From: Vibrio sp. CK2-1
GTDB lineage: Bacteria; Pseudomonadota; Gammaproteobacteria; Enterobacterales; Vibrionaceae
Length of the DNA stretch: 64,000 nt
Reading direction: 5' to 3'
NCBI RefSeq assembly: GCF_021726515.1
Contig: NZ_JAKKCJ010000003.1
Location: forward strand, 248,001 to 312,000
A program made the position numbers and the translations under genes. The notes under the pieces were generated by a model. It had not been told where the DNA came from. It did not search any database and saw nothing but the letters and a program-made list of their open reading frames with translations. Shown here in pieces: positions 38,112 through 47,436 of the stretch (its first letter is position 1; each line of letters opens with the position of its first letter).

Positions 38112-38136
38112 TATACCTTTCGTACTTGAAATGGCA
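38112..38136. repeat. Short repeat motif, copy 1 (second copy near 52292)
   Basis: ATACCTTTC[GT]TA[CT]TTGAA[AG]T occurs here and again at 52292-52311 in the rne upstream region, with about three differences over 19 bases. Two copies in non-coding sequence suggest a dispersed motif. It may be a diverged relative of the 12.7-kb family (shared ACTTGAA). Confidence 0.35.
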
Positions 38137-38146
38137 GCTTTCGGGC

Positions 38147-38983
38147 TTATTTACTTGTCGCTTTGCTGTAACTCCAATTATTTTGGTTAATAGCCTCTAA
38201 AGGTAAATAAATCTCTTCGCAAGTTTCTGAAAGTATTTGGTCATAAACGTTAAAAATCAAATATGAGGCTTCTAGCGACAGTTGGTAGAGTTGCTCTGGC
38301 GTCTCTACAACACTATCTTCTTGTTCCCAATGTTTTAAGGTTTGAATCACGCCATTTTGATCATTATCAGCCATGGTTAATGGGCAAATTAATGACAGCT
38401 GATTCATTCTTCGGCTTAACATGACCGCATGATGACGAAAACGTTGTTGTCCAATCGGTGTGTCGATATCCTGAATACTGATCCTAAAGCGAGTCAAACT
38501 TTCTAACGTATCGAGAATTTTTTGCCATCGGTGGTGATATTCTTCCGCAATATCATCATGATGTGTATCAATTAGCCATTCAATCATGACCTCATCAGTT
38601 AAAAACATCATTTGACGAATTAACCTACCATGCTCTAGTTGATTTTTGGCGACATTGAATTCGGTCCAATTTAGCAATACAGATTGAGTTTTATCGTATA
38701 GCACACGAATTTCTGGCCCAGTATCCGCGCCCGCACTGAGCTTTAGATTCTGCAATATTTCGATAATAGAAAGGTTGGTTTGCTTTAGAGTCTGTACAGA
38801 GTAGACCGCTGCAGCTAAATGCGCATGAGTGAGGGCTCGATGTTGGCGCGTCAAATAAATGAGCTGACGCAACTGATTAATCAGACGATAGCGATACTGG
38901 TGGCTTTTTTCTCGCGTAATGTTGAAGTAGAACAAACTGGCGAGAATACCAATGAGCAGTAATATACTGATTCCGATAAACAT
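38147..38983 (-). CDS. Membrane-anchored protein of unknown function
   Basis: A protein of 278 residues with one N-terminal hydrophobic anchor (~3-20, GISILLLIGILASLFYF) and a long, mainly helical remainder rich in His, Gln and Leu (QLRQLIYLTRQHRALTHAHL, EYHHRWQKILDTLESL). There is no enzyme motif, and no GGDEF, HAMP or kinase domain. A near-ideal ribosome-binding site, AAAGGAGGT, sits 6 bases before the ATG, which implies strong translation. It converges with fadR and lies upstream of nothing on its strand. I do not recognise the family; a helical-bundle sensor-like domain is only a guess. Confidence 0.7.
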   Translation of the reverse strand: MFIGISILLLIGILASLFYFNITREKSHQYRYRLINQLRQLIYLTRQHRALTHAHLAAAVYSVQTLKQTNLSIIEILQNLKLSAGADTGPEIRVLYDKTQSVLLNWTEFNVAKNQLEHGRLIRQMMFLTDEVMIEWLIDTHHDDIAEEYHHRWQKILDTLESLTRFRISIQDIDTPIGQQRFRHHAVMLSRRMNQLSLICPLTMADNDQNGVIQTLKHWEQEDSVVETPEQLYQLSLEASYLIFNVYDQILSETCEEIYLPLEAINQNNWSYSKATSK

Positions 38984-39205
38984 GAACGACCTCCTTTGGA
39001 TTCATATTATATGGGAATACTATGCAAGATCTGAACCAAGGTTGGGGAGGCTAGGAAACGTTTCCCTATGATAAAAGTCAGACACTTTATTTATTCTACT
39101 TGGTATAAATTGGAGCGATATTGCGACTTATTGGTGCAATGAGTGCTGGCAACAAAGCTGCAGTTTCACCGGTATGAAGGGTATAGATATAGACGACTAC
39201 ATAGA

Positions 39206-39248
39206 AATAACCCCCAATGCTGGTTGTCCAACATTGGGGGTTATTTTA
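39206..39248. terminator. Terminator of metG
   Basis: A perfect 14-bp stem, AATAACCCCCAATG (39206-39219) with CATTGGGGGTTATT (39232-39245), works on either strand. On the minus strand it closes metG. The 222 bp from 38984 to 39205 hold no gene. Confidence 0.8.
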
Positions 39249-39278
39249 TTTCGGATGGAAATCCTTACTATGAAGTGA

Positions 39279-41327
39279 TTACATCACACGCATGCCAGGT
39301 TGAGCACCTTCGTGTGGCTCTAAAATCCAAAGATCTTTACCACCAGGGCCTGCGGCTAAAATCATACCTTCAGACATGCCAAACTTCATTTTACGTGGCT
39401 TCAAGTTAGCAACCATGACGGTTAGTTTACCTTCTAGCTCTTCTGGCGTATAAGCAGACTTGATTCCCGAGAATACCTGACGAGTTTCGCCACCAATATC
39501 TAACTGGAATTTAAGCAGTTTATTGGCTTTCGGCACAGCTTCACAAGAAATGATTTTAGCGATACGCATATCAACTTTAGCAAAATCATCAAACTCAACT
39601 TCTGCTTCAATCGGCTCTTTATCTAGCTCTGACTGTGCAGACGCTTCAGCTTGCTCTTTCGCTGCCATTTCTACTGCCGCATCTTCTTTAGAGGCTTCGA
39701 TCATCGCTTCAACATGCTTAGGATCGATACGGTTAAATAGTGCCTTAAACTTAGTGACTTCGTGATCGGTTAATGGCGAAGTCATGGTTTCCCAGGTCAA
39801 GGTATCATTTAAGAAGGCTTCACTACGCGCTGCAAGTTCAGGCATAACAGGCTTCAAGTAAGTCATTAATACGCGGAATAGGTTAATACCAACCGTACAA
39901 ATATCTTGTAGCTCTTGGTCTTTACCTTCTTGTTTCGCGATAACCCAAGGGGCTTTTTCATCAACGTACTGGTTGGCTTTATCGGCAAGTGCGGTCACTT
40001 CACGAATAGCACGACCAAATTCACGAGTTTCATAAAGTTCTGCAATGCGATCCGCCGCATCAACAAACTCTTGATATAGCGCCATTTCGGTAAAGTTACT
40101 AGAAAGCTTACCTTCAAAGCGCTTAGTGATGAAACCTGCGTTACGCGAGGCTAAGTTAACAATTTTGTTTACTACATCTGAATTTACGCGCTGAGTGAAA
40201 TCTTCTAGGTTCAAGTCAAGATCATCAATACGGCTGTTTAGTTTAGCGGCGTAGTAATAACGTAAACATTCAGGATCTAGGTGTTTAAGGTAAGTGCTCG
40301 CTTTTACAAATGTGCCTTTTGATTTTGACATTTTCGCGCCGTTAACCGTGACATAACCGTGTACAAATACGTTGTTAGGCTTACGGAAACCTGCGCCATC
40401 AAGCATTGCTGGCCAGAATAGGCTGTGGAAATACACAATATCTTTACCGATAAAGTGGTATAGCTCAGCGGTGCTGTCTTGTTTCCAGTATTCGTCAAAG
40501 CTTAAATCATCACGCTTGTTGCATAGGTTTTTAAATGAACCCATGTAACCAATTGGCGCATCTAGCCATACGTAGAAGAATTTGTTTTTCTCACCTGGGA
40601 TTTCAAAACCAAAATAAGGTGCATCACGCGAGATATCCCACTGTTGCAGGCCGGATTCAAACCATTCTTGCATTTTGTTCGCAGTTTCAGATTGCAGAGA
40701 GCCAGAACGAGTCCACTCTTTTAGCATGCTTTGGAACTGTGGTAAGTCGAAGAAGAAATGCTCAGAATCTTTCATTACCGGAGTCGCACCAGAAACAGCA
40801 GACTTTGGATTGATAAGATCGGTTGGGCTATAAGTTTCGCCACAAGCATCACAGTTATCACCGTACTGATCTTCAGCTTTACACTTAGGGCAAGTACCTT
40901 TTACGAAACGGTCTGGTAGGAACATTTCTTTCTCAGGATCGAAAAGCTGAGAAATAGTACGGCTAGTAATAAAGCCATTTTCTTTTAAGCGAAGATAAAT
41001 CATTGACGCTAATTCGCGGTTTTCATCACTATGAGTGCTATGGTAGTTATCAAAGCTGATGTTAAAACCTGCAAAATCTTGCTCATGTTCTTTTTGAACT
41101 TCCGCAATCATATCTTCTGGTTTGATACCAAGTTGCTGAGCTTTCAGCATGATCGGCGTACCATGAGCATCATCCGCACAGATAAAGTTTACGGTATTAC
41201 CACGTAAGCGTTGGTAACGGACCCAAACATCCGCTTGAATATGCTCAAGCATGTGGCCGAGGTGAATAGAACCATTAGCGTATGGAAGTGCACAGGTTAC
41301 TAAAATTTTTCTTGGATCAGTTGCCAT
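39279..41327 (-). CDS. metG: Methionyl-tRNA synthetase MetG
   Basis: Class I synthetase that charges tRNA(Met). The catalytic core has [20 protein letters not shown] (HIGH-type motif), a zinc knuckle with CPKC...CDAC (~residues 145-162), and MSKSKGTFV as the KMSKS motif (~330). The C-terminal tRNA-binding EMAP-like domain (~580-682) begins at [17 protein letters not shown] and serves dimerisation. The ATG at 41327 gives 682 residues, close to E. coli (677); the frame to 41405 adds 26 unconserved residues. It is divergent from apbC, as in E. coli. Confidence 0.96.
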   Translation of the reverse strand: MATDPRKILVTCALPYANGSIHLGHMLEHIQADVWVRYQRLRGNTVNFICADDAHGTPIMLKAQQLGIKPEDMIAEVQKEHEQDFAGFNISFDNYHSTHSDENRELASMIYLRLKENGFITSRTISQLFDPEKEMFLPDRFVKGTCPKCKAEDQYGDNCDACGETYSPTDLINPKSAVSGATPVMKDSEHFFFDLPQFQSMLKEWTRSGSLQSETANKMQEWFESGLQQWDISRDAPYFGFEIPGEKNKFFYVWLDAPIGYMGSFKNLCNKRDDLSFDEYWKQDSTAELYHFIGKDIVYFHSLFWPAMLDGAGFRKPNNVFVHGYVTVNGAKMSKSKGTFVKASTYLKHLDPECLRYYYAAKLNSRIDDLDLNLEDFTQRVNSDVVNKIVNLASRNAGFITKRFEGKLSSNFTEMALYQEFVDAADRIAELYETREFGRAIREVTALADKANQYVDEKAPWVIAKQEGKDQELQDICTVGINLFRVLMTYLKPVMPELAARSEAFLNDTLTWETMTSPLTDHEVTKFKALFNRIDPKHVEAMIEASKEDAAVEMAAKEQAEASAQSELDKEPIEAEVEFDDFAKVDMRIAKIISCEAVPKANKLLKFQLDIGGETRQVFSGIKSAYTPEELEGKLTVMVANLKPRKMKFGMSEGMILAAGPGGKDLWILEPHEGAQPGMRVM

Positions 41328-41460
41328 ATTATATTTTCGCTTCTTATTCTTGGAGAAAGACAAAGCACCGTTACTCATACTTTTTAGCTGGAGATAAACA
41401 GACAAAGTAGGGGAGTAAAGGGAGCATTATCATCATAAAACTTTGCCTTTGATTCTACCC

Positions 41461-41480
41461 GATACCCAACTAACTTCAAG
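41461..41480. repeat. Diverged left-type end of the intergenic repeat
   Basis: GATACCCAACTAACTTCAAG matches the left end of the 12.7-kb element with one or two differences. It stands alone in the metG-apbC gap, about 140 bp before apbC. A right-type end lies beyond apbC at 42784-42808. Confidence 0.5.
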
Positions 41481-41602
41481 AACACATAAGCTTGCTAAGG
41501 CTTTATTTTTTCTATAGCTAAGAAAACCCTTACTAGTTGATGCTGTTTGTTGGGATTTATAACTGCTAGGATTCAATTAACTCCACATGATAGAGAGGTT
41601 CC

Positions 41603-42688
41603 ATGTCTGATTTTTCATCCCATTCATTGTTATCAAAAGATGAGTATTTACAGCGCTTAAATCAGTTTGAGCATGAAGCGTTGATTGAAGGTTGGGCAGA
41701 GATGCCAAACCTGGTTCAGTTTAGAGATGATCATGTGAATCTTGCTTTGCCTTTTTATTATCAAGATCTAAAAGCGGAGCTACAGAGTTGGTGTGATTTA
41801 CAAGCTCAACAAGATGCACGTTTTCCTAGCACACAAGTCTCAGTACGAGTGAAGCCATTGCAAACACCTCACGGGCAAGCGGTGAAAGGGGTGAAAAACA
41901 TTATCGCGGTGACATCGGCAAAAGGTGGGGTAGGTAAATCGACGACCGCAGTTAATCTCGCTCTTGCATTACAGGCGTTAGGTGCCAAAGTTGGCTTACT
42001 TGATGCCGATATTTATGGCCCGTCAGTTCCTTTAATGTTGGGCACTCAAGGCGAGAAGCCCGGTGTGCGTGACAATAAATGGATGATCCCTGTTGAAGCA
42101 CATGGTTTATATACCAATTCGATTGGCTATTTAATTGCCGATCAAGATGCCGCTATCTGGCGAGGTCCGATGGCTTCAAAAGCACTAGCCCAAATATTGA
42201 ATGAAACCTTGTGGCCAGATCTTGACTACCTAGTGATCGACATGCCACCGGGTACTGGCGATATTCAGTTAACTTTATCTCAGCAAGTTCCTGTGACGGC
42301 TGCGCTGGTGGTGACTACGCCGCAAGATCTAGCTTTAGCGGATGCTCGTAAAGGTGTCACTATGTTCGATCAAGTTGAAGTACCAGTGCTTGGTATTATT
42401 GAAAATATGAGCTACCACATCTGCTCTCAATGCGGTCATCATGAAGCCATATTTGGAGAGGGAGGCGCGCAAAAAATGGCGCAAGATGCCCGCTTAACCT
42501 TACTTGCCCAAATCCCGCTGCATATCGATCTAAGAAGTGATATTGATAATGGTTGCCCAACTGTCGCCGCAAGACCGGATAGTGAGCATAGCGAAATCTA
42601 CCTCCAGTTGGCTTCTCATGTGGCAGCCAATTTATTTTGGCAAGGTAAGCCGCGAGCTGAAAATATTATGTTTGTTGATGTTAGCTGA
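41603..42688 (+). CDS. apbC: ApbC/Mrp, P-loop iron-sulfur cluster carrier
   Basis: Cytoplasmic MinD/Mrp-family ATPase that binds and transfers Fe-S clusters. Residues ~1-90 form a divergent MIP18-like domain. The ATPase part has the deviant Walker A SAKGGVGKST (~105), DADIYGPSVPLMLG, DYLVIDMPPGTGD and the conserved CxxC in ICSQCGHHEAIFG that holds the cluster at the dimer interface. The 361 residues match E. coli Mrp (369). GAGAGG precedes the ATG. A terminator follows. Confidence 0.93.
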   Translation: MSDFSSHSLLSKDEYLQRLNQFEHEALIEGWAEMPNLVQFRDDHVNLALPFYYQDLKAELQSWCDLQAQQDARFPSTQVSVRVKPLQTPHGQAVKGVKNIIAVTSAKGGVGKSTTAVNLALALQALGAKVGLLDADIYGPSVPLMLGTQGEKPGVRDNKWMIPVEAHGLYTNSIGYLIADQDAAIWRGPMASKALAQILNETLWPDLDYLVIDMPPGTGDIQLTLSQQVPVTAALVVTTPQDLALADARKGVTMFDQVEVPVLGIIENMSYHICSQCGHHEAIFGEGGAQKMAQDARLTLLAQIPLHIDLRSDIDNGCPTVAARPDSEHSEIYLQLASHVAANLFWQGKPRAENIMFVDVS

Positions 42689-42705
42689 TAAAAGAATTGT
42701 TCGAG

Positions 42706-42738
42706 AAATAAGCACTTGATCTCAAGCTGCTTATTTTT
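42706..42738 (+). terminator. Terminator of apbC
   Basis: AAATAAGCA (42706-42714) pairs with TGCTTATTT (42728-42736), with inner CTTGA/TCAAG pairing, followed by Ts. Confidence 0.8.
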
Positions 42739-42783
42739 CAATCTTCATCCGTGTTATTGGTTAATAATTTCACCTTGAAACTC

Positions 42784-42808
42784 GCACCTTGCAAGCGTTT
42801 GGGTATAT
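42784..42808. repeat. Diverged right-type end of the intergenic repeat
   Basis: The 25 bases agree at 19 positions with the right end of the 12.7-kb element, including TTTGGGTATAT. They overlap TATAAT (42806-42811), a possible -10 element for udk, although no -35 is correctly spaced. Confidence 0.4.
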
Positions 42809-42908
42809 AATCTAGCGGTTTAAATATTCAATTTCCCCAAGTCATCATGCTTTCATGAAGCTTGGTTATATTTGGAATTCCTTGTCACTATTAAGCTGGG
42901 TGCTTTAC

Positions 42909-43568
42909 ATGTCAGAACAACAAAACATGCCTGAAAAAAACAAATGCGTCATTGTAGGAATCGCCGGCGCATCGGCTTCAGGGAAGAGCTTAATTGCAAG
43001 CACCATTTATAAAGAATTACGTGCAAAAGTTGGTGATCACCAAATTGGCGTTATTACAGAAGACTGCTACTACCGTGACCAAAGTCATTTGAGTATGGAA
43101 GATCGAGTTAAAACCAACTATGACCATCCAAACGCTTTAGACCATGACTTATTATGCGAACAACTAGAGAAGCTGGTTCAAGGTGAATCTGTTGAGATCC
43201 CTGAATACAGCTATTCAGAACATACCCGTACTAAAGAAACGACCTTGATGACACCGAAAAAAGTGATCATTTTAGAAGGCATCTTGCTATTAACTGAGCC
43301 TCGTTTACGTAATTTAATGCATGCATCTGTCTTCATGGATACACCATTAGATATCTGCTTATTACGTCGTGTGAAACGTGATGTTGAAGAACGCGGTCGT
43401 ACGATGGAGTCGGTATTAAAGCAATATCAAAAAACGGTTCGCCCTATGTTTATGCAATTTATTGAACCATCAAAGCAACATGCGGATATTATCGTACCTC
43501 GTGGCGGTAAAAACCGTATCGCGATTGATGTTTTGAAAGCGCACATTGCTAAACTGCTGAAATCGTAA
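42909..43568 (+). CDS. udk: Uridine/cytidine kinase Udk
   Basis: Phosphorylates uridine and cytidine to their monophosphates in pyrimidine salvage. The P-loop is [11 protein letters not shown] (~residues 19-29 from this start). [13 protein letters not shown] and [13 protein letters not shown] form the nucleoside site, and [23 protein letters not shown] forms the lid. The ATG at 42909 gives 219 residues, near E. coli Udk (213); its ribosome-binding site is poor. A frame starting at 42855 would add 18 residues. dcd follows within 75 bp, a pyrimidine-metabolism pair as in E. coli. Confidence 0.94.
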   Translation: MSEQQNMPEKNKCVIVGIAGASASGKSLIASTIYKELRAKVGDHQIGVITEDCYYRDQSHLSMEDRVKTNYDHPNALDHDLLCEQLEKLVQGESVEIPEYSYSEHTRTKETTLMTPKKVIILEGILLLTEPRLRNLMHASVFMDTPLDICLLRRVKRDVEERGRTMESVLKQYQKTVRPMFMQFIEPSKQHADIIVPRGGKNRIAIDVLKAHIAKLLKS

Positions 43569-43640
43569 GAATAGACAATTTAAGAATTGATATTAAATCA
43601 CCACCTTGGAATGACTAAGGTGGTTTTAGGAGAAACGCCC

Positions 43641-44222
43641 GTGAGATTGTGTGATAGGGATATAAAGAAGTATTTAGCTGAAGGCAAGATTGCCATGTCT
43701 CCAGCGCCATCAGAAGAAAGCATTAGTGGTTTGACCGTTGACGTTCGCTTAGGACATCAGTTCCGAGTGTTTAACGATCACAGTGCCCCATATATCGATT
43801 TGTCTGGTAAAAAATCGGATGTTACAGCTCAGCTTGAAAAAGTTATGAGTGATGAAATTGAAATTTCCGATGATGAAGAGTTTTACTTACACCCCGGGCA
43901 ACTTGCTTTAGCGGTAACCTATGAGTCGGTTGATTTACCTGCCAATATCGTTGGCTGGTTAGATGGTCGGTCTTCATTAGCACGTTTAGGTTTGATGGTG
44001 CATGTTACTGCACACCGTATTGATCCAGGTTGGTCTGGTCGAATTGTTCTTGAGTTCTATAACTCAGGGCGCTTGCCATTAGCTCTGAAACCAATGATGC
44101 CAATTGGTGCATTGAGCTTTGAAGTGTTGTCTGGTGATGCAGAAAAACCGTATAACAAGCGTGATAACGCCAAATATAAGAATCAACAAGGTGCGGTTGC
44201 AAGCCGTATTAACGAAGATTAA
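43641..44222 (+). CDS. dcd: dCTP deaminase Dcd
   Basis: Deaminates dCTP to dUTP, feeding thymidylate synthesis; homotrimer in the cytoplasm. The family core [20 protein letters not shown] and the segment [19 protein letters not shown] with the catalytic Glu are intact, as is [13 protein letters not shown] at the C-terminus. The GTG at 43641 has AGGAG upstream and gives exactly 193 residues, the E. coli length. Upstream in-frame starts would add 18 unrelated residues. Confidence 0.95.
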   Translation: MRLCDRDIKKYLAEGKIAMSPAPSEESISGLTVDVRLGHQFRVFNDHSAPYIDLSGKKSDVTAQLEKVMSDEIEISDDEEFYLHPGQLALAVTYESVDLPANIVGWLDGRSSLARLGLMVHVTAHRIDPGWSGRIVLEFYNSGRLPLALKPMMPIGALSFEVLSGDAEKPYNKRDNAKYKNQQGAVASRINED

Positions 44223-44231
44223 GAGATTATA

Positions 44232-44260
44232 AAAGGGCTTATAGAAAGCCCTTTTTTTAT
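44232..44260 (+). terminator. Terminator of dcd
   Basis: A perfect 9-bp stem, AAAGGGCTT (44232-44240) with AAGCCCTTT (44246-44254), followed by Ts. Confidence 0.88.
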
Positions 44261-44363
44261 GGTTTTGTCAGTGCTTTCTTACTGATTTTACTTTATCTAA
44301 ACGAATGATAGTTTGTTATACTAACTATTAAAAATATGTATATTTGTTTTGAAAAGGATCTCC

Positions 44364-46544
44364 ATGAAAAAAATACTTCTATTCCTTTCTGTACCCATTG
44401 CCGCGGTGTTAATTGCCATTCTAGCATTGGTCATTTTCGTTAACCCTAATCAATTTAAGCCGCTTATTATCGAGCAAGCTAAGGCTCAAACGGGCTTTGA
44501 CTTGGTCATCGATGGTGATATTTCTTGGAGCTTCTTTCCGCATCTCGGTTTTTCTATTGGCAAGACCCAAGTATTAAACTCTGCGGAAGGCTTTAAGCAA
44601 GCACAAGTGGTTAAGTTTGATGAGGCGGCTTTGGATGTTTCTGTACTGCCATTGCTTGAAAAGCGACTTAATATCGGCAACGTTACGTTAAACGGCGCTG
44701 ATATTTTTATTCAGAAGCTAAAAGATGGTCGTTCAAACCTTGATATTGTTAAGGAATCTGCTGAAGACAAAACCACTCAAACACCCCCAAGTAGTGATGA
44801 GACTAATGAACCCACTGAAAGTGTAAACCCTGCCAGTGAAAGCCCATGGGAAATCAGTTTAGAAGGCATTACGGTTAACAATGCCAAACTGGTGATGTTA
44901 GATGCAGCGAATAATTCAGACCTAACCTTATCCGATGTGAACTTCGCGTTATCACAGTTTAGTTTCGATGAGTGGAGCAACGCTGAATTTGATATTACGG
45001 GTAAACAAAATCAGCAAACTTTTGCTGTAAAAGGAAAGACCGAGTTTAAAGTTTCACAAGACTTATCGGATTACCAATTACGTGGTACCGATGTAGAAGC
45101 GCAATTTAAAGATCCTTCTACTGACATTAAAAAAGCGCGTTTTACCCTAGATTCGTTTCAATTTAACTCAGTCAGCAAAATGGCACTGAGTGTTAACGGA
45201 ACGGCATCTGGTATGAATATCGACATTAATCAGTCTGCGTCGATTATGCTTGATAAAGCGATGACGGAGCTTAAAGTTCAGAATATGAATGTCACAGGGA
45301 AGGTTGATGGTAAATCGTTACCACTTAGCCCTATTTCGATTGATATGAATTCTGATATTCGCTTCGACTTAGCAAAACAATATCTAGACGTTGCATTGAA
45401 AAAGCTATCGGTGAATGAGCTTAACTTTGATGGTTCTACGCAGGTGAGTTTAGCGCCAAGTATTCCTAAAATAGTGTTCGATATTCACAGCCCTGAAATC
45501 AACGTTGATGCGCTACTTAAGCAAATGGAGCAAGCTGCTCCTGAAAAATCAGAGACAACAGCAAAAGCCTCTACCGCTAAAAATTCGAGCAACACTAATG
45601 CTTCTGCATCTCAAGTAGAACCTGATCTTAGTGCGACACGTACATTAGATGTCACCGGTAAAATTACCATTGATAAGCTAACAGCAAATAATGCCAAAAT
45701 GCAGAATGTACAAACGCAGTTTAAAGTGAATCGCGGTGTGATTGATTTGCAAAAATTTGCGGCTAACTTGTATCAAGGTTCGGTGAATGCGAATGCTAAA
45801 ATTGATGCTCGTAAAGATGTTGCCACTTATACAGTGCACAAAGAAATCAAAGGTGTTCAAGTTCAACCATTGTTGAAAGATGTGGCACAAATGGACTTTG
45901 TTTCAGGTACCGGCAATATCACCGCAGATATAAAAGGTAAGAGTTTAATTGTCGATAAAGCGAAGCAAAATTTAGCCGGTGTAGTGAAGATTAACTTTGC
46001 TGATGGTTCGTTTTATGGTGTCAATGTTGCCCATGAAATTCGTTCTGTCCAAGCGTTATTCAAAGGTCAGAAAGCAGAAGAAACTCAGGTTAAGAAAACC
46101 GACTTTAGTGCTGTAACGGCAACGATGAACCTGTCAAAAGGGGTGATGACGACCAATAACTTAACGGCTCAATCACCACTACTAAGAATTCTAGGTAGTG
46201 GGCAGGCGAACTACGTTAATGAGACGGTTGATTTTCTGGTTAAAACATCGGTAGTAGGGACTTTGAAAGGCCAAGGTGGTAAAGATACTGAAGAGTTAAA
46301 AGACATTACTCTTCCTATTACTATTAAAGGCACTTGGGCGGAACCTAAAATTCGTCCAGATTTAAACGCTGCATTAGATGAGCAAACCAAGCAAAAAGCT
46401 CAAGCTGAGATTGACCGAGCAAAAGAAAAGGCTCAAAAAGAGGTTGATCGAGGTCTAGATAAATTACTGGGTGATGATGATTCTAAACAAAAAGATGATG
46501 TCAAAAAGGCCGCTGGTGATTTACTAAATGGTTTATTCAAATAG
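44364..46544 (+). CDS. asmA: AsmA family outer-membrane biogenesis protein
   Basis: Large inner-membrane-anchored periplasmic protein of 726 residues. Residues ~3-24 are the anchor (KILLFLSVPIAAVLIAILALVIF), followed by the AsmA N-terminal domain (NPNQFKPLIIEQAKAQTGFDL), a long region of repeated beta strands, two low-complexity Ser/Thr/Glu linkers (~135-160 and ~395-420), the conserved AsmA C-terminal domain (~520-680) and a charged helical tail. Proteins of this type are thought to bridge the periplasm for phospholipid movement. AAAAGGATC precedes the ATG. The position after dcd is as in E. coli. Confidence 0.92.
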   Translation: MKKILLFLSVPIAAVLIAILALVIFVNPNQFKPLIIEQAKAQTGFDLVIDGDISWSFFPHLGFSIGKTQVLNSAEGFKQAQVVKFDEAALDVSVLPLLEKRLNIGNVTLNGADIFIQKLKDGRSNLDIVKESAEDKTTQTPPSSDETNEPTESVNPASESPWEISLEGITVNNAKLVMLDAANNSDLTLSDVNFALSQFSFDEWSNAEFDITGKQNQQTFAVKGKTEFKVSQDLSDYQLRGTDVEAQFKDPSTDIKKARFTLDSFQFNSVSKMALSVNGTASGMNIDINQSASIMLDKAMTELKVQNMNVTGKVDGKSLPLSPISIDMNSDIRFDLAKQYLDVALKKLSVNELNFDGSTQVSLAPSIPKIVFDIHSPEINVDALLKQMEQAAPEKSETTAKASTAKNSSNTNASASQVEPDLSATRTLDVTGKITIDKLTANNAKMQNVQTQFKVNRGVIDLQKFAANLYQGSVNANAKIDARKDVATYTVHKEIKGVQVQPLLKDVAQMDFVSGTGNITADIKGKSLIVDKAKQNLAGVVKINFADGSFYGVNVAHEIRSVQALFKGQKAEETQVKKTDFSAVTATMNLSKGVMTTNNLTAQSPLLRILGSGQANYVNETVDFLVKTSVVGTLKGQGGKDTEELKDITLPITIKGTWAEPKIRPDLNAALDEQTKQKAQAEIDRAKEKAQKEVDRGLDKLLGDDDSKQKDDVKKAAGDLLNGLFK

Positions 46545-46569
46545 AATTAAGTTTAAGCTCTAAATAACA

Positions 46570-46600
46570 ATGCCACTTCAGTTGTGAAGTGGCATTTTTG
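46570..46600. terminator. Bidirectional terminator after asmA
   Basis: A perfect 11-bp stem, ATGCCACTTCA (46570-46580) with TGAAGTGGCAT (46585-46595), has a 4-base loop; Ts follow on the plus strand. It lies between convergent asmA and btuR. Confidence 0.85.
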
Positions 46601-46659
46601 TATGGGCTAATCTTAGGTGCGGTTATTTAATGCGGTTTTCTAATATTGGCAGAGAGCGA

Positions 46660-47259
46660 TCACCAATCAATACCTTTACGCGCTTTAACTCCGGCTTCAA
46701 AGGCATGTTTAACATTTCGTACTTCCGATACAGTGTCGGCGAGTTCTATTAAGTTGCGGTGAGCGGCACGTCCGGTAAGAATAACCGACTGCTCTTGAGG
46801 TCGATTTTCGATGGCTTGAATAAGCTCGTCTAGGTCGATATAACCATAGGTCACCATATAGGTGATTTCATCGAGTAGAACGACATCGATGCTTTCATCT
46901 TGTAGTATTTTTTTGCACTCTTGCCATACTTGCTGAGCGGCTTGAGTATCTTTTTGTTTATCTTGAGTTTCCCAGGTAAATCCAGTTGCCATCACATGAA
47001 AAGAGACGCCTAGCTTTTCTAATAGATTCTTTTCACCATTATCCCATGTGCCTTTAATAAACTGAGCAACAGCGCATTGCTGGCCATGCCCAACGGCTCT
47101 CGCGACGGTACCGAAACCCGATGTGGTTTTACCTTTACCATTGCCAGTGATAACCACGACTAAACCTTTTTCCTGTTGAGCGGCTTCAATACGTTGGTCT
47201 ACTTGTTGTTTGATTTTTTGCTGGCGTTGTTGGTGCTTATCTTGTTTATGCTCAGACAT
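46660..47259 (-). CDS. btuR: Cob(I)alamin adenosyltransferase BtuR (CobO)
   Basis: Transfers the adenosyl group of ATP to reduced corrinoids for adenosylcobalamin formation and salvage. The P-loop VVITGNGKGKTTSGFGT (~residues 36-50) and the family motifs AQFIKGTWDNGEKN, VVLLDEITYMVTYGYID and GRAAHRNLIELAD are present. A Gln-rich N-terminal helix precedes them. Starting at ATG 47259 gives 199 residues, near E. coli BtuR (196). ATG 47274 would add five residues. No cobalamin riboswitch was seen upstream. Confidence 0.92.
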   Translation of the reverse strand: MSEHKQDKHQQRQQKIKQQVDQRIEAAQQEKGLVVVITGNGKGKTTSGFGTVARAVGHGQQCAVAQFIKGTWDNGEKNLLEKLGVSFHVMATGFTWETQDKQKDTQAAQQVWQECKKILQDESIDVVLLDEITYMVTYGYIDLDELIQAIENRPQEQSVILTGRAAHRNLIELADTVSEVRNVKHAFEAGVKARKGIDW

Positions 47260-47360
47260 ATTATATCGTTCCATGAAGGTAGGGGATGAAGGGATAGTAA
47301 CGAATTTAAAAGGCAGAAAAAACCAAAGTTTTAGAGGGGTATACTCGATACCTTAAAAAA

Positions 47361-47387
47361 CAAAAAGCCCAACGCGATGGTTGGGCT
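47361..47387 (-). terminator. Terminator of the SulP transporter gene
   Basis: On the minus strand AGCCCAAC (47387-47380) pairs with GTTGGGCT (47373-47366), followed by TTTTTG. Confidence 0.8.
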
Positions 47388-47396
47388 AATGGTTTA

Positions 47397-47419
47397 TATA
47401 TCCAAGTTACTTGAGTATA
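47397..47419. repeat. 23-bp palindrome made of two repeat outer ends
   Basis: TATATCCAAGT and ACTTGAGTATA face each other across one base. These are the outer 11 bases of the 12.7-kb element ends joined without an interior. It lies between the SulP stop codon and its terminator and looks like a minimal or closed-up member of the family. Confidence 0.5.
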
Positions 47420-47436
47420 GAAAGTTATACTGCGAA

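Noticed and set aside
39143..39409. 88-codon plus-strand frame after the unknown membrane-protein gene
   Set aside because: It runs through the metG terminator hairpin and into metG antisense.
42855..42908. Longer N-terminus for udk
   Set aside because: The added 18 residues are unlike the family and sit in promoter-type sequence.
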